NCBI GenBank assembly: GCA_913041085.1 | Contig: CAJWHN010000008.1 | Coordinates: 1-35,221 of the forward strand | DNA length: 35,221 bases | From: an uncultured Flavobacteriales bacterium | Lineage (GTDB): Bacteria > Bacteroidota > Bacteroidia > Flavobacteriales > UBA7312 | Reading direction: 5' to 3' | Shown here: positions 16,972 through 26,113 of the stretch, piece after piece | Numbering within the stretch: position 1 is the first letter of the stretch | Layout: each line of letters begins with the position of its first letter | Program-made: the position numbers and the translations under genes | The notes under the pieces: model-generated | The model's input: only the letters and a program-made list of their open reading frames with translations | Databases searched by the model: none | What the model was told of the DNA's origin: nothing

Positions 16972-17003
16972 TTGTATAACAAAATTAATAAAAAGTTATA
17001 CAA
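16972..17003. promoter_or_regulatory. Operator-like inverted repeat, site 3: TTGTATAA-N16-TTATACAA in the divergent promoter of the photolyase/carotenoid operon
   Basis: Half-sites 16972-16979 and 16996-17003 (perfect to 9 bp: TTGTATAAC/GTTATACAA); extra partial half-site TTGTATA at 16964-16970. Confidence 0.8.
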
Positions 17004-17044
17004 GTTTATCATTTATTTGAAAAATTGAGTTTATACACTAGACT

Positions 17045-17506
17045 ATGGCACACTACCAACTTCGAAAAGAACAGTTTCTAAAAACAGATATTGACACTAT
17101 TTGGGATTTTGCATCATCTCCAGCCAATCTGAAGGAGATTACTCCCGATTATATGTTATTTGATATTACATCAAAAGGCCTGCCAGAAAAGATGTATCCT
17201 GGAATGATTATTTCTTACAAAGTTTCCCCTTTGTTAAATATTAAGATGAATTGGGTAACAGAAATAACACAGGTAAAAGACAAACATTTTTTTATTGATG
17301 AGCAACGTTTAGGTCCTTACAAAATGTGGCATCATCAGCACTTTTTCGAAGAAAAAGATGGTGGTGTATTAATGACTGATATTGTCACTTATATTCCTCC
17401 CTTTGGTATACTTGGTGATATCGCTAATGTTGTGCTTATCAAAAAACAACTAAAAGGCATTTTTGACTATAGATTTAAAGTAATGGATGAAAAATTTAAT
17501 CAATAA
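17045..17506 (+). CDS. SRPBCC-superfamily ligand-binding protein
   Basis: MAHYQLRKEQFLKTDIDTIWDFASSPANLKEITPDYM...; START/SRPBCC-like pattern. Confidence 0.7.
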   Translation: MAHYQLRKEQFLKTDIDTIWDFASSPANLKEITPDYMLFDITSKGLPEKMYPGMIISYKVSPLLNIKMNWVTEITQVKDKHFFIDEQRLGPYKMWHHQHFFEEKDGGVLMTDIVTYIPPFGILGDIANVVLIKKQLKGIFDYRFKVMDEKFNQ

Positions 17507-17508
17507 AT

Positions 17509-17988
17509 ATGAAAAGACCCTGGAATATAATTAGCCCACCAGTTTATAGTTTATTGACTTATGACGAACAAGGGAAAGTCAATATGAATATATGTACTTA
17601 TGTTTCGGCAGTAAGTATGAAGCCTAAAATGTATTCTATAGCCATAGATTACACCACCAAAACCTATAAAAATTTAGAAAAATCATCTAAGGTGGTTCTT
17701 CAATTGTTAAGTGCTTCTAACCTCAAGGTAATAAGGAAGTTAGGCAAAATTAGTGGTAAGCTTTTTGATAAAGACCGTTACCTCAACTCATACAATTTAC
17801 TTCAATCTTGGAAAGATTACAATGTGCTAAAAGATACTTGTGCATTAATTGAATTAGAAAAAAAATCGGTGGTCAATAATCACGGAGATCATGCTATTTT
17901 TTTCTTTGACGTTACTGGTTTTAAGACCATTTCTGAAAAAAATGTCCTTTCATTTCAGGACTTAGTAGATAACAGAATAATACTATGA
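17509..17988 (+). CDS. Flavin reductase-like (FMN split-barrel) protein
   Basis: NIISPPVYSLLTYDEQGKVNMNICTYVSAVSMKPKMYSIAI...; split-barrel flavin reductase pattern. Confidence 0.7.
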   Translation: MKRPWNIISPPVYSLLTYDEQGKVNMNICTYVSAVSMKPKMYSIAIDYTTKTYKNLEKSSKVVLQLLSASNLKVIRKLGKISGKLFDKDRYLNSYNLLQSWKDYNVLKDTCALIELEKKSVVNNHGDHAIFFFDVTGFKTISEKNVLSFQDLVDNRIIL

Positions 17989-17991
17989 TAT

Positions 17992-18624
17992 ATGCACCTT
18001 ACAAAAGAGCAGATACAACAAACTTCACGAATCAAGCGTCTCAATATAATTAACTCTATTACTGGAGTTAAGCCTGCAAATTTAATTGGTAGTATTTCTG
18101 AGAATGGGCATAGTAACTTAGCTATTTTTAGCTCTATAGTTCATTTGGGAAGCAATCCTGCTCTTTTGGGTTTTATCTTACGACCTCAGCACGAGGTTAG
18201 GAGAGATACATATGATAATATTATGCAAACGAAATATTATACCATTAATCATATTTCCTCTGACTATGTTGAAAACGCCCATTATACATCGGCTAAATTT
18301 GACAAGGAAGATTCAGAGTTTGAAAGGTGCAAGTTTACCGAAGAATATTTATTTGATTTCGATGCGCCTTTTATTAAAGAAAGTCGTGTTAAGATAGGAT
18401 TAAAGCTAGAAGAAATGTTACCTATCGAGCTGAATAAATGTGTAATGGTTATTGGTTCCATACAGCATTTATGGGTTGATGATGTGGCAGTCGAAGACGA
18501 TGGTCAAATCAATTTAGAATTGATAGATGATGTTGGAATAGGAGGTTTGAATAGTTACTATAAATTAAAGCGTATTGCTCAGTTTCCTTACGCAAGAGTA
18601 AATGAATTACCTGATTTTGAGTAG
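17992..18624 (+). CDS. Flavin reductase-like (FMN split-barrel) protein, second copy
   Basis: LNIINSITGVKPANLIGSISENGHSNLAIFSSIVHLGSNPALLGFILRPQHEVRRDTYDNI. Confidence 0.75.
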   Translation: MHLTKEQIQQTSRIKRLNIINSITGVKPANLIGSISENGHSNLAIFSSIVHLGSNPALLGFILRPQHEVRRDTYDNIMQTKYYTINHISSDYVENAHYTSAKFDKEDSEFERCKFTEEYLFDFDAPFIKESRVKIGLKLEEMLPIELNKCVMVIGSIQHLWVDDVAVEDDGQINLELIDDVGIGGLNSYYKLKRIAQFPYARVNELPDFE

Positions 18625-18627
18625 ACA

Positions 18628-18768
18628 ATGAGAAAGCCTCTGCCACATAAAAACTGTTTGGTTTGTCAGAAACCTTTTTCTTGGCGTAAAAAGTGGGAAT
18701 GGGTTTGGGAAGACGTAAAATATTGCAGCGAACGTTGCAGAATAAATAAAAATAACAAGAATGAATAG
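18628..18768 (+). CDS. DUF2256-like small zinc-ribbon protein (46 aa), photolyase-associated
   Basis: Read by eye (below ORF-track cutoff): [46 protein letters not shown]; CxxC...CxxxC; overlaps next start by 8 nt. Confidence 0.85.
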   Translation: MRKPLPHKNCLVCQKPFSWRKKWEWVWEDVKYCSERCRINKNNKNE

Positions 18769-20248
18769 TGTAAATATAATTTTTCCTAATCAGCTTTTTA
18801 AGCACAGCGATTTATTGGATAATACTTATCCTGTATATCTCGTTGAGGAATATTTATTTTTTAATCACTATCAATTCCACAAGCAAAAATTAGCCTTTCA
18901 CAGAGCAAGTATGCAGTTTTATAAATCTTACCTTCAAGATTTGGGTAAGACGGTTCATTACATTTCGGCTACAGACTCTAATTCTGATACCCGTAGGCTT
19001 TTAGAAAAGTTAATTGGTGAGGGTATTCAAGAAGTTCATTTCATTAATCCCGTTGACAATTGGTTAGAAAAACGAATTTCAAATGCTACTAAAGATATCA
19101 AATGTGTCGTTTATGAAAGCCCTTATTTCATTAATCAGTCCGACGAGTATTCTGAATTTTTCAAAACAACTAAAAAGAAGTTTTTTCAAACCTCATTTTA
19201 TATTGAACAACGTAAAAAATTAGGTATTTTACTTGAGAAAAATGCTTCGCCAATAGGGGGCAAGTGGAGTTATGATGCAGAAAATAGAAAGAAATATCCA
19301 AAAGGTAAAACGTCACCCAAAATTACTAAACTTGAGTCCAATGATTTTTATATTGAGGCGGTAAGTTATGTCAAAAGTAATTTTTCTGATAACCCTGGGG
19401 AGTTGTCTCAGACTCCAATTTATCCCAATGATTATCAGCAATCTATTGAATGGCTCAATGATTTTTTAGACCAACGATTTCATGACTTTGGTGTTTATGA
19501 AGATGCTATCGTAGATTCAGAACATTTCCTTAATCACAGTGTTCTTACACCCATGTTAAACGTCGGTTTGCTGACACCCTTGCAAATTATTGATAGCGCA
19601 TTAGAATATGTTGCACAAAATGATATACCTTTAAATTCTTTGGAGGGATTCATACGACAAATCATTGGTTGGAGAGAGTTCATTAGAGGTATTTATGTAG
19701 CTAAAGGAACAGAAGAAAGAAATCGCAATTTTTTTCAGCACAAACGAAAAATACCACCCTCTTTTTATGATGGCACAACAGGCATTATTCCCATTGATAC
19801 GACCATACGTAAATTATTAAAAACAGGCTATGCTCATCATATTGAGCGACTAATGATTTTAGGTAATTTTATGTTATTATGCGAGTTTGACCCTGATGAA
19901 ATATACCGTTGGTTTATGGAGCTATTCATAGATGCCTACGATTGGGTAATGGTACCTAATGTATATGGCATGAGTCAATTTGCTGATGGTGGTCTAATGT
20001 CCACTAAGCCGTATATTAGTAGCAGTAACTACTTAAAAAAAATGAGTAATTACAAAAAGGCTCAATGGCAAGAAATATGGGACGCTTTGTATTGGCGTTT
20101 CATCGATAAGCATAGAGAAGTTTTTAATAAAAATATTAGAATGAAACTTATGGTTTCTATGTATGATAAAATGTTGACTGAAAAGAAAGAAAAATTCATC
20201 ATTATTGCAGACAATTATTTTAAGTCTTTAGACGTTGAACTCAATTAA
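18761..20248 (+). CDS. Cryptochrome/photolyase-related protein (PhrB/CryB/DPRP type), apparently without 4Fe-4S cysteines
   Basis: [74 protein letters not shown]; only two Cys in 495 aa. Confidence 0.9.
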   Translation: MNSVNIIFPNQLFKHSDLLDNTYPVYLVEEYLFFNHYQFHKQKLAFHRASMQFYKSYLQDLGKTVHYISATDSNSDTRRLLEKLIGEGIQEVHFINPVDNWLEKRISNATKDIKCVVYESPYFINQSDEYSEFFKTTKKKFFQTSFYIEQRKKLGILLEKNASPIGGKWSYDAENRKKYPKGKTSPKITKLESNDFYIEAVSYVKSNFSDNPGELSQTPIYPNDYQQSIEWLNDFLDQRFHDFGVYEDAIVDSEHFLNHSVLTPMLNVGLLTPLQIIDSALEYVAQNDIPLNSLEGFIRQIIGWREFIRGIYVAKGTEERNRNFFQHKRKIPPSFYDGTTGIIPIDTTIRKLLKTGYAHHIERLMILGNFMLLCEFDPDEIYRWFMELFIDAYDWVMVPNVYGMSQFADGGLMSTKPYISSSNYLKKMSNYKKAQWQEIWDALYWRFIDKHREVFNKNIRMKLMVSMYDKMLTEKKEKFIIIADNYFKSLDVELN

Positions 20249-20265
20249 AAAATAAATTACAATAC

Positions 20266-21513
20266 ATGGCTAGAATTATCTTCACAACAGTACTAATTGG
20301 TTTCATTTTAAGTCTTGACCTTTACGTATGGTCAGCTTTCAAAACACAACTCATTGAAAGACCATTCTTGAAATATGCGTTTTGGACAATTACTTTACTG
20401 ACTATAATTTTTATGTATTATCCAGCCATAAATACCAATATGACACTATATCCCAATTATATGGTTATTATTTTTGGCTTTATATTTACCATTATTGGTT
20501 CAAAGTTAGCTATGGTTCTTCCATTACTAATTGATGATTTATTACGCCTTTTCAAATACGTATATCAAGCTGTTTTTGTCCAAAAAAGTCTTTCCTTAGG
20601 AGGCCAGCCCATAAGCAGATTGGCCTTCTTAAAAAATACAGCTTTAGGTTTAGGAGCATTGACCTTCTCTAGCTTTGCTTACGGTATTCTTGTTGGTCGT
20701 TTCAATTTTAAAAAGCACTTTGTAGACTTAGCATTGAAGAATTTTCCAAAAGAGGCAAAACCGTTGAAAATTGTTCAAATATCAGATTTACATTTAGGAA
20801 GTTTTCAGAGAAAAGATAAGCTAATGGAAGCCGTTGAATTGATAAATGAAGAAAATCCAGATTTTATTTTTTTTACAGGAGATTTGGTAAACAACCATGC
20901 TTCAGAGGCTGCTCCTTTTGTAGAGGTTCTCAAAAAGCTCAAAGCTAGATATGGCAAATATGCAGTTTTAGGTAATCACGATTATGCCGACTATATTGGT
21001 TTGGATTTGAAGTCTGATGAAGGAAGGTCAAAGTGGCAAAGGAATTTTGATGAAATACAACAGCATTTTACTAATTCAGATTTTAACCTTTTACTGAATG
21101 AAAGCCGATTAATAAATGTTGATGGATTAGAAATAAATGTTGTTGGTGTAGAAAATTGGGGCGATGGTAGATTTTCAAAATATGGTGATTTAGAGAAAGC
21201 GATGCTATCTGTAAAAGAAGGATTACCAACTTTTTTACTCTCTCATGACCCCACCCATTGGACTAACAAAGTTTTACCATTCTCAAAGCATGTGGATTTG
21301 CAATTGGCTGGTCATACTCACGGCATGCAATTCGGGATAGAAATAGGTGGAATCAAGTGGAGTCCTTCTCAATGGAAATATAAATTTTGGGCTGGTCTTT
21401 ATCAAAACAAGGAGCAATACCTTTATGTTAATAGAGGTATAGGTCATTTGGGTTATCCAGGGCGAGTAGGTATTATGCCTGAAATTACAGTATTAAACGT
21501 TCAATCAACTTAA
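20266..21513 (+). CDS. Membrane-anchored calcineurin-like metallophosphoesterase (YkuE-like)
   Basis: ISDLHLGSF, FTGDLVNNH, VLGNHDYADY, LAGHTHGMQFG. Confidence 0.9.
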   Translation: MARIIFTTVLIGFILSLDLYVWSAFKTQLIERPFLKYAFWTITLLTIIFMYYPAINTNMTLYPNYMVIIFGFIFTIIGSKLAMVLPLLIDDLLRLFKYVYQAVFVQKSLSLGGQPISRLAFLKNTALGLGALTFSSFAYGILVGRFNFKKHFVDLALKNFPKEAKPLKIVQISDLHLGSFQRKDKLMEAVELINEENPDFIFFTGDLVNNHASEAAPFVEVLKKLKARYGKYAVLGNHDYADYIGLDLKSDEGRSKWQRNFDEIQQHFTNSDFNLLLNESRLINVDGLEINVVGVENWGDGRFSKYGDLEKAMLSVKEGLPTFLLSHDPTHWTNKVLPFSKHVDLQLAGHTHGMQFGIEIGGIKWSPSQWKYKFWAGLYQNKEQYLYVNRGIGHLGYPGRVGIMPEITVLNVQST

Positions 21514-21523
21514 TAAACTATAT

Positions 21524-23905
21524 ATGAAGTATTACTTTTCATTAATATTATTTCTTTTATCTCTTAGTTTACATTCTCAAACGGTTAGGGTTTATGGTAG
21601 TGTCAAGAACGCACTCAATAACGAGCCTATACCTTTTGCTAATGTAGTAATAGACGGCACTTCCAAAGGAACAACCACAGATATTTATGGTAATTTTGAG
21701 TTATTAGAAATTGAACCAGGTCTGTATAATTTTAAATGCAGTTACATAGGTTTCAATACAGACTTGAAAGCTGAAATACAATTAACGCCCAATAAGAATT
21801 TAAGGTTAGATTTTGCATTAACAGAAAATGCTCAAATCATTGATGAGGTACAAGTGACTGCCAATACCTTCAACAAAACAGAAGAAAGTCCAACCAGTTT
21901 GCGAACAATAAACGCTTCAGAAATCCTGAGAAGCCCGGGAGGAAATCGAGACATTTCAAAAGTAATAGCCAATTTACCAGGTGTTTCAAGTTCGCCATCT
22001 TTTAGGAATGATATTGTTATACGAGGTGGTGCGCCTAACGAGAATCGTTTTTTTCTCGACGGTGTAGAAATTCCTAATATCAATCACTTTGCAACACAAG
22101 GTTCTTCAGGAGGACCTGTTGGGATTTTAAACGTGAATTTTATACGAGAGGTGGACTTTTATTCAGGTGCTTTTCCTGCCAATAGGGGCAATGCCTTGAG
22201 TTCTGTAATGGAGCTCAAACAAATCGAAGGAAGTGACGAAGACTTTAGTGCCTCATTTATGCTAGGTTCTAGTGATGCAGGACTTACTATTAATACGCCT
22301 TTGTCCGAAAAGTCAAGTCTATTGTTATCTGCTAGACGCTCGTACTTACAATTTTTATTTAAGGCTTTACAATTGCCTTTTTTGCCGACTTATAACGATA
22401 TACAATTGAAATATACTTTTAAGCCTAATCCTAAAAATCAATTCAATGTGATAGGTTTAGCAGCTATTGATAACTTTACCTTAAATCCAGAGGCTAATGA
22501 AGGTATTGATGACCCTCAGAAGTTAGCTCAAAACGAATACACACTCAACAATTTGCCTGTCAATGAGCAGTGGAATTATACTCTAGGTGGAACGTGGAAA
22601 CGCTTTTTTGATAATTCTAATTTGTTTGTGGTAATGAGTCGTAGTCACCTTAATAATACTGCCGTAAAGTATGAAGATTATGCCGATTTGTCTTCACCAA
22701 AAATTATTGATTACGAATCACAAGAAATAGAAAATAAATCTAGAATAGAATATAATTTTAGAGAAAATAACATCAAGTTTAATGTTGGTTTAAACTTAGA
22801 AGACGCTACTTATTTAAATTCTACACAGCGAATTTTAACCTCAGGCGATTCTATTTATACTAAGTTGGTAGAAACTGACATACACTTTATAAAATATGGT
22901 GCTTTTGCTCAATTGAGTAAGACCTATTTAGTCGATAGATTAGTTACTTCTATAGGTTTTCGAATGGATGGTAATAGCTTTACCGAAAATACGACCACTC
23001 CTAATTTTTCACCACGTCTTTCCTTATCCTACAACCTTTCAGGCAAGTCTAGTTTGAATGCCAATTTAGGACGATATTATCAGTTGCCAGCTTATACTAT
23101 TTTGGGCTATGGTATAAACAATAACTTTTTCAATCAAGACGCCGAATACATACAATGTGACCATGCTGTTTTAGGCTTAGAATATAATCCGTCTAATTAC
23201 AGTAAAATAACAATAGAGGCATTTTATAAGCAATACGACAATTATCCTTTTTCAATAATTGACAGCATTTCTCTAGCCAATTTAGGCGGTGACTTTGGTG
23301 TAATCGGCAACGAAGATATTTCTTCCATTTCACATGGTAAAAGTTATGGGGTTGAGTTTCTTGCACAACAAAAATTAAGTTCATCAATTTATGGTATTAT
23401 GTCCGTGACGTATTACAGAAGTGAGTTTGAAGATAAAAGCGAAGAGCTTATTCCTTCGGCTTGGGACAACCGTTTTATTTTTAACATGACAGCAGGTAAA
23501 AAGTTCAAAAGGAATATAGAGTTAGGTTTGAAGTTCCGTTACTCAGGTGGAGCTCCTTATACGCCTATTGATTTAGCAACTTCTAGTAATATGGCTATTT
23601 GGAATATCAATCAAAGAGGAGTGTTGAATTATAATGCATTGAACACAGAGCGACTCAAAAATGTTCATGGCGTAGATTTGCGATTAGATAAGAAATGGTA
23701 TTTTAACAAATGGAGTTTAAACGCCTACATTGATGTGGAAAATCTATATAATTTTAAAATACAATTGCCTTCAGAAGTTGGTATAGATTCAGAAATAGGA
23801 GAACAAATATATACCGCTCAAAATGCTGGAGAATATTCACTTTATGAAATCATTAATGAGTCAGGAACAGTACTACCTAGCATTGGACTTTTAATAGAAT
23901 TTTAA
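21524..23905 (+). CDS. TonB-dependent receptor with N-terminal carboxypeptidase-like regulatory domain
   Basis: VRVYGSVKNALNNEPIPFANVVIDGTSKGTTTDIYGNFEL; plug LPGVSSSPSFRNDIVIRGGAPNENRFFLDGVEIP; C-terminal beta-barrel ending in F. Confidence 0.9.
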   Translation: MKYYFSLILFLLSLSLHSQTVRVYGSVKNALNNEPIPFANVVIDGTSKGTTTDIYGNFELLEIEPGLYNFKCSYIGFNTDLKAEIQLTPNKNLRLDFALTENAQIIDEVQVTANTFNKTEESPTSLRTINASEILRSPGGNRDISKVIANLPGVSSSPSFRNDIVIRGGAPNENRFFLDGVEIPNINHFATQGSSGGPVGILNVNFIREVDFYSGAFPANRGNALSSVMELKQIEGSDEDFSASFMLGSSDAGLTINTPLSEKSSLLLSARRSYLQFLFKALQLPFLPTYNDIQLKYTFKPNPKNQFNVIGLAAIDNFTLNPEANEGIDDPQKLAQNEYTLNNLPVNEQWNYTLGGTWKRFFDNSNLFVVMSRSHLNNTAVKYEDYADLSSPKIIDYESQEIENKSRIEYNFRENNIKFNVGLNLEDATYLNSTQRILTSGDSIYTKLVETDIHFIKYGAFAQLSKTYLVDRLVTSIGFRMDGNSFTENTTTPNFSPRLSLSYNLSGKSSLNANLGRYYQLPAYTILGYGINNNFFNQDAEYIQCDHAVLGLEYNPSNYSKITIEAFYKQYDNYPFSIIDSISLANLGGDFGVIGNEDISSISHGKSYGVEFLAQQKLSSSIYGIMSVTYYRSEFEDKSEELIPSAWDNRFIFNMTAGKKFKRNIELGLKFRYSGGAPYTPIDLATSSNMAIWNINQRGVLNYNALNTERLKNVHGVDLRLDKKWYFNKWSLNAYIDVENLYNFKIQLPSEVGIDSEIGEQIYTAQNAGEYSLYEIINESGTVLPSIGLLIEF

Positions 23906-23906
23906 G

Positions 23907-24815
23907 ATGGCAGAAAAAGTACTCATAACAGGAGCTGGTGGGGCATTAGCCCAGCGAGTAAAACATCTTCTTTTGGAAAAGGGATATGATGTTATTACGC
24001 TCACGACAAATAAAAAAAAGGTAAATAGTAAAGATGTTTTTTATTGGAATGTTTCTAAAAAAATAGTTGACCCTAAAGCCTTAGTCAATTGCAGTCATAT
24101 AGTTCATTTATCTGGATATAGCATTATGAAGCCTTGGACTACTGCGAATAAAAAGCTGATGTATGAAAGTCGTATAGGTGCTGTCCAATTGTTGTATTAC
24201 TTGTGTAAAGATTTGGGAGTTAAACCTAAAACTGTCATTTCTGCTTCAGCTATGGGCTATTATGGTATAGATGCCAAAGAACTCATGTCGGAAGATGATG
24301 CCCCAACACAAGATTGGCTTTCACAGATGTGTGTTGATTGGGAAAAAGCTACACAAAGCTTTCAATCCTGGGGTAGTAGAGTGGTCCATATGAGAATATC
24401 CTTACTGTTGAGTAAAGACTCTGGTTTTTTACAACCAACTATGTTATCAATGCGACTAGGTGCTGGTGTTGTTTTTGGAAGTGGAAAACAGAATATTGAA
24501 TGGATACATATTGATGATGCCTCAAAATTTGTATATTATACTATTGAAAACCAGTCCATTACTGGAGCCTATAATTTGGCAACAGAGCAAAAATGGACAC
24601 AATACGAATTCATGAAGTTCGTTAAAAGAAAAGTAGCTTTTTATGCATTATTGATAAAGTTGCCATCTTTTGTTTTAAGACTGATTTTTGGAGGAAGAAG
24701 TGTTATCCTTGAGGGCGGTTGTGCACTATCAGTAAACAAACTGAAAGCCACTAACTTTGAGTATGATTATCCAACTTTAGATAGCGCTATCGATAAAGAA
24801 ATGTATAAGTCATGA
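23907..24815 (+). CDS. TIGR01777-type NAD-dependent epimerase/SDR
   Basis: VLITGAGGALAQRV..., IVHLSGYSIMKPWTTANKKLMYESRIGAVQLL, ISASAMGYYG. Confidence 0.85.
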   Translation: MAEKVLITGAGGALAQRVKHLLLEKGYDVITLTTNKKKVNSKDVFYWNVSKKIVDPKALVNCSHIVHLSGYSIMKPWTTANKKLMYESRIGAVQLLYYLCKDLGVKPKTVISASAMGYYGIDAKELMSEDDAPTQDWLSQMCVDWEKATQSFQSWGSRVVHMRISLLLSKDSGFLQPTMLSMRLGAGVVFGSGKQNIEWIHIDDASKFVYYTIENQSITGAYNLATEQKWTQYEFMKFVKRKVAFYALLIKLPSFVLRLIFGGRSVILEGGCALSVNKLKATNFEYDYPTLDSAIDKEMYKS

Positions 24816-26113
24816 GATATAATTTAAGCGTATTTTGGTTCAGACGGGACTTAAGATTACACGATAATCATGGTCTTTTTCAGGCTTTAGATAAGTCAAA
24901 ATCGGTACTTCCTATTTTTATTTTTGATACCAATATCTTAGACGAGCTAAACGAAAACGATAGACGTGTAAGTCTTCTTTTTGACCGTTTAAAGGAGCTC
25001 AACGTAGAGCTTGCCAAACAAGTAAAAAAAATCCATGTATACTATGGTGATCCTAAACTCATATTCAATGAGCTTTATAATAAATTACCCTTTGATGCGG
25101 TATTCACAAATACAGATTATGAACCCTACGCTACAAAAAGAGATAAGTCGATAAAATTTTCTTTAAGCAAGAAAAAAGTAAAATTCCGTTCGTTTAAAGA
25201 TCAGGTCATTTTCGAAAAAGATGAAATACTAACAGCTGAAGGTAAGGTCTATGGAGTTTACACTTATTATATGAAAAAGTGGAAGAGTATGTTTAGAGCT
25301 TCAATGATTCAACCCTTTCCTTCAGACACCTTATTGCATAAATGTATAACTTCAGATGTTATGCCTTGTGTTAAAAGTATTGACGAAATTGGTTTTCTGC
25401 AAACAGAATATATTTTATATAAGCCCAATTTAACCTATCGCTCACTATTGGACTACGAAGAAAGTAGAGATAACCCCAATTTAGAAGGCACTAGCAATGC
25501 TTCGGTTCATTTACGCTTTGGGTTTTTAAGTATTAGAGAAGTTGTAAAAATAGCCTATCAATATTCAGATGGTTTTTTGAATGAGTTGATTTGGCGTTCC
25601 TTTTTTGCTCAAATATTATGGAATTATCCGAGAGTTGTTGACAGTTGTTTTAAAGAAAAGTACAATAATATACGATGGAACAACAACGACTTACTTATCA
25701 AGTGGAAGTACGGAGAAACGGGTTTTCATATTGTGGATGCTGGTATGCGTCAGCTTCTCGAAACAGGTTATATGCACAACCGAGTGCGTATGATAGCGGC
25801 CTCATTTTTAGTTAAAAATCTAGGTATTGATTGGCGATTGGGTGAGGCATATTTTGCATCTACTTTGATGGATTATGACCTAGCATCAAATAATGGCAAC
25901 TGGCAATGGGTGGCAGGTACAGGTTGTGATGCTGCCCCATATTTTAGAGTCTTTAACCCTAACACACAGAGAGAAAGATACGACCCTAATTTCGAATATT
26001 GTGGCAAATGGATTAATGAATTAGAAGAGAACGGCAAGTACAGAGTGTCTAAAATTTTAGATGCTAAAAAATCTAGGCTTGAGGCGATTGATAGATATAA
26101 AAGATGCGGTTGA
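24812..26113 (+). CDS. Deoxyribodipyrimidine photolyase (class I-like)
   Basis: LSVFWFRRDLRLHDNHGL; DYDLASNNGNWQWVAGTGCDAAPYFRVFNPNTQRERYDP. Confidence 0.93.
   Translation: MRYNLSVFWFRRDLRLHDNHGLFQALDKSKSVLPIFIFDTNILDELNENDRRVSLLFDRLKELNVELAKQVKKIHVYYGDPKLIFNELYNKLPFDAVFTNTDYEPYATKRDKSIKFSLSKKKVKFRSFKDQVIFEKDEILTAEGKVYGVYTYYMKKWKSMFRASMIQPFPSDTLLHKCITSDVMPCVKSIDEIGFLQTEYILYKPNLTYRSLLDYEESRDNPNLEGTSNASVHLRFGFLSIREVVKIAYQYSDGFLNELIWRSFFAQILWNYPRVVDSCFKEKYNNIRWNNNDLLIKWKYGETGFHIVDAGMRQLLETGYMHNRVRMIAASFLVKNLGIDWRLGEAYFASTLMDYDLASNNGNWQWVAGTGCDAAPYFRVFNPNTQRERYDPNFEYCGKWINELEENGKYRVSKILDAKKSRLEAIDRYKRCG

Noticed and set aside
23907-24815. Annotation as cell-division inhibitor SulA
   Set aside because: The sequence is a TIGR01777-type NAD-dependent epimerase; the SulA name is a legacy misannotation.
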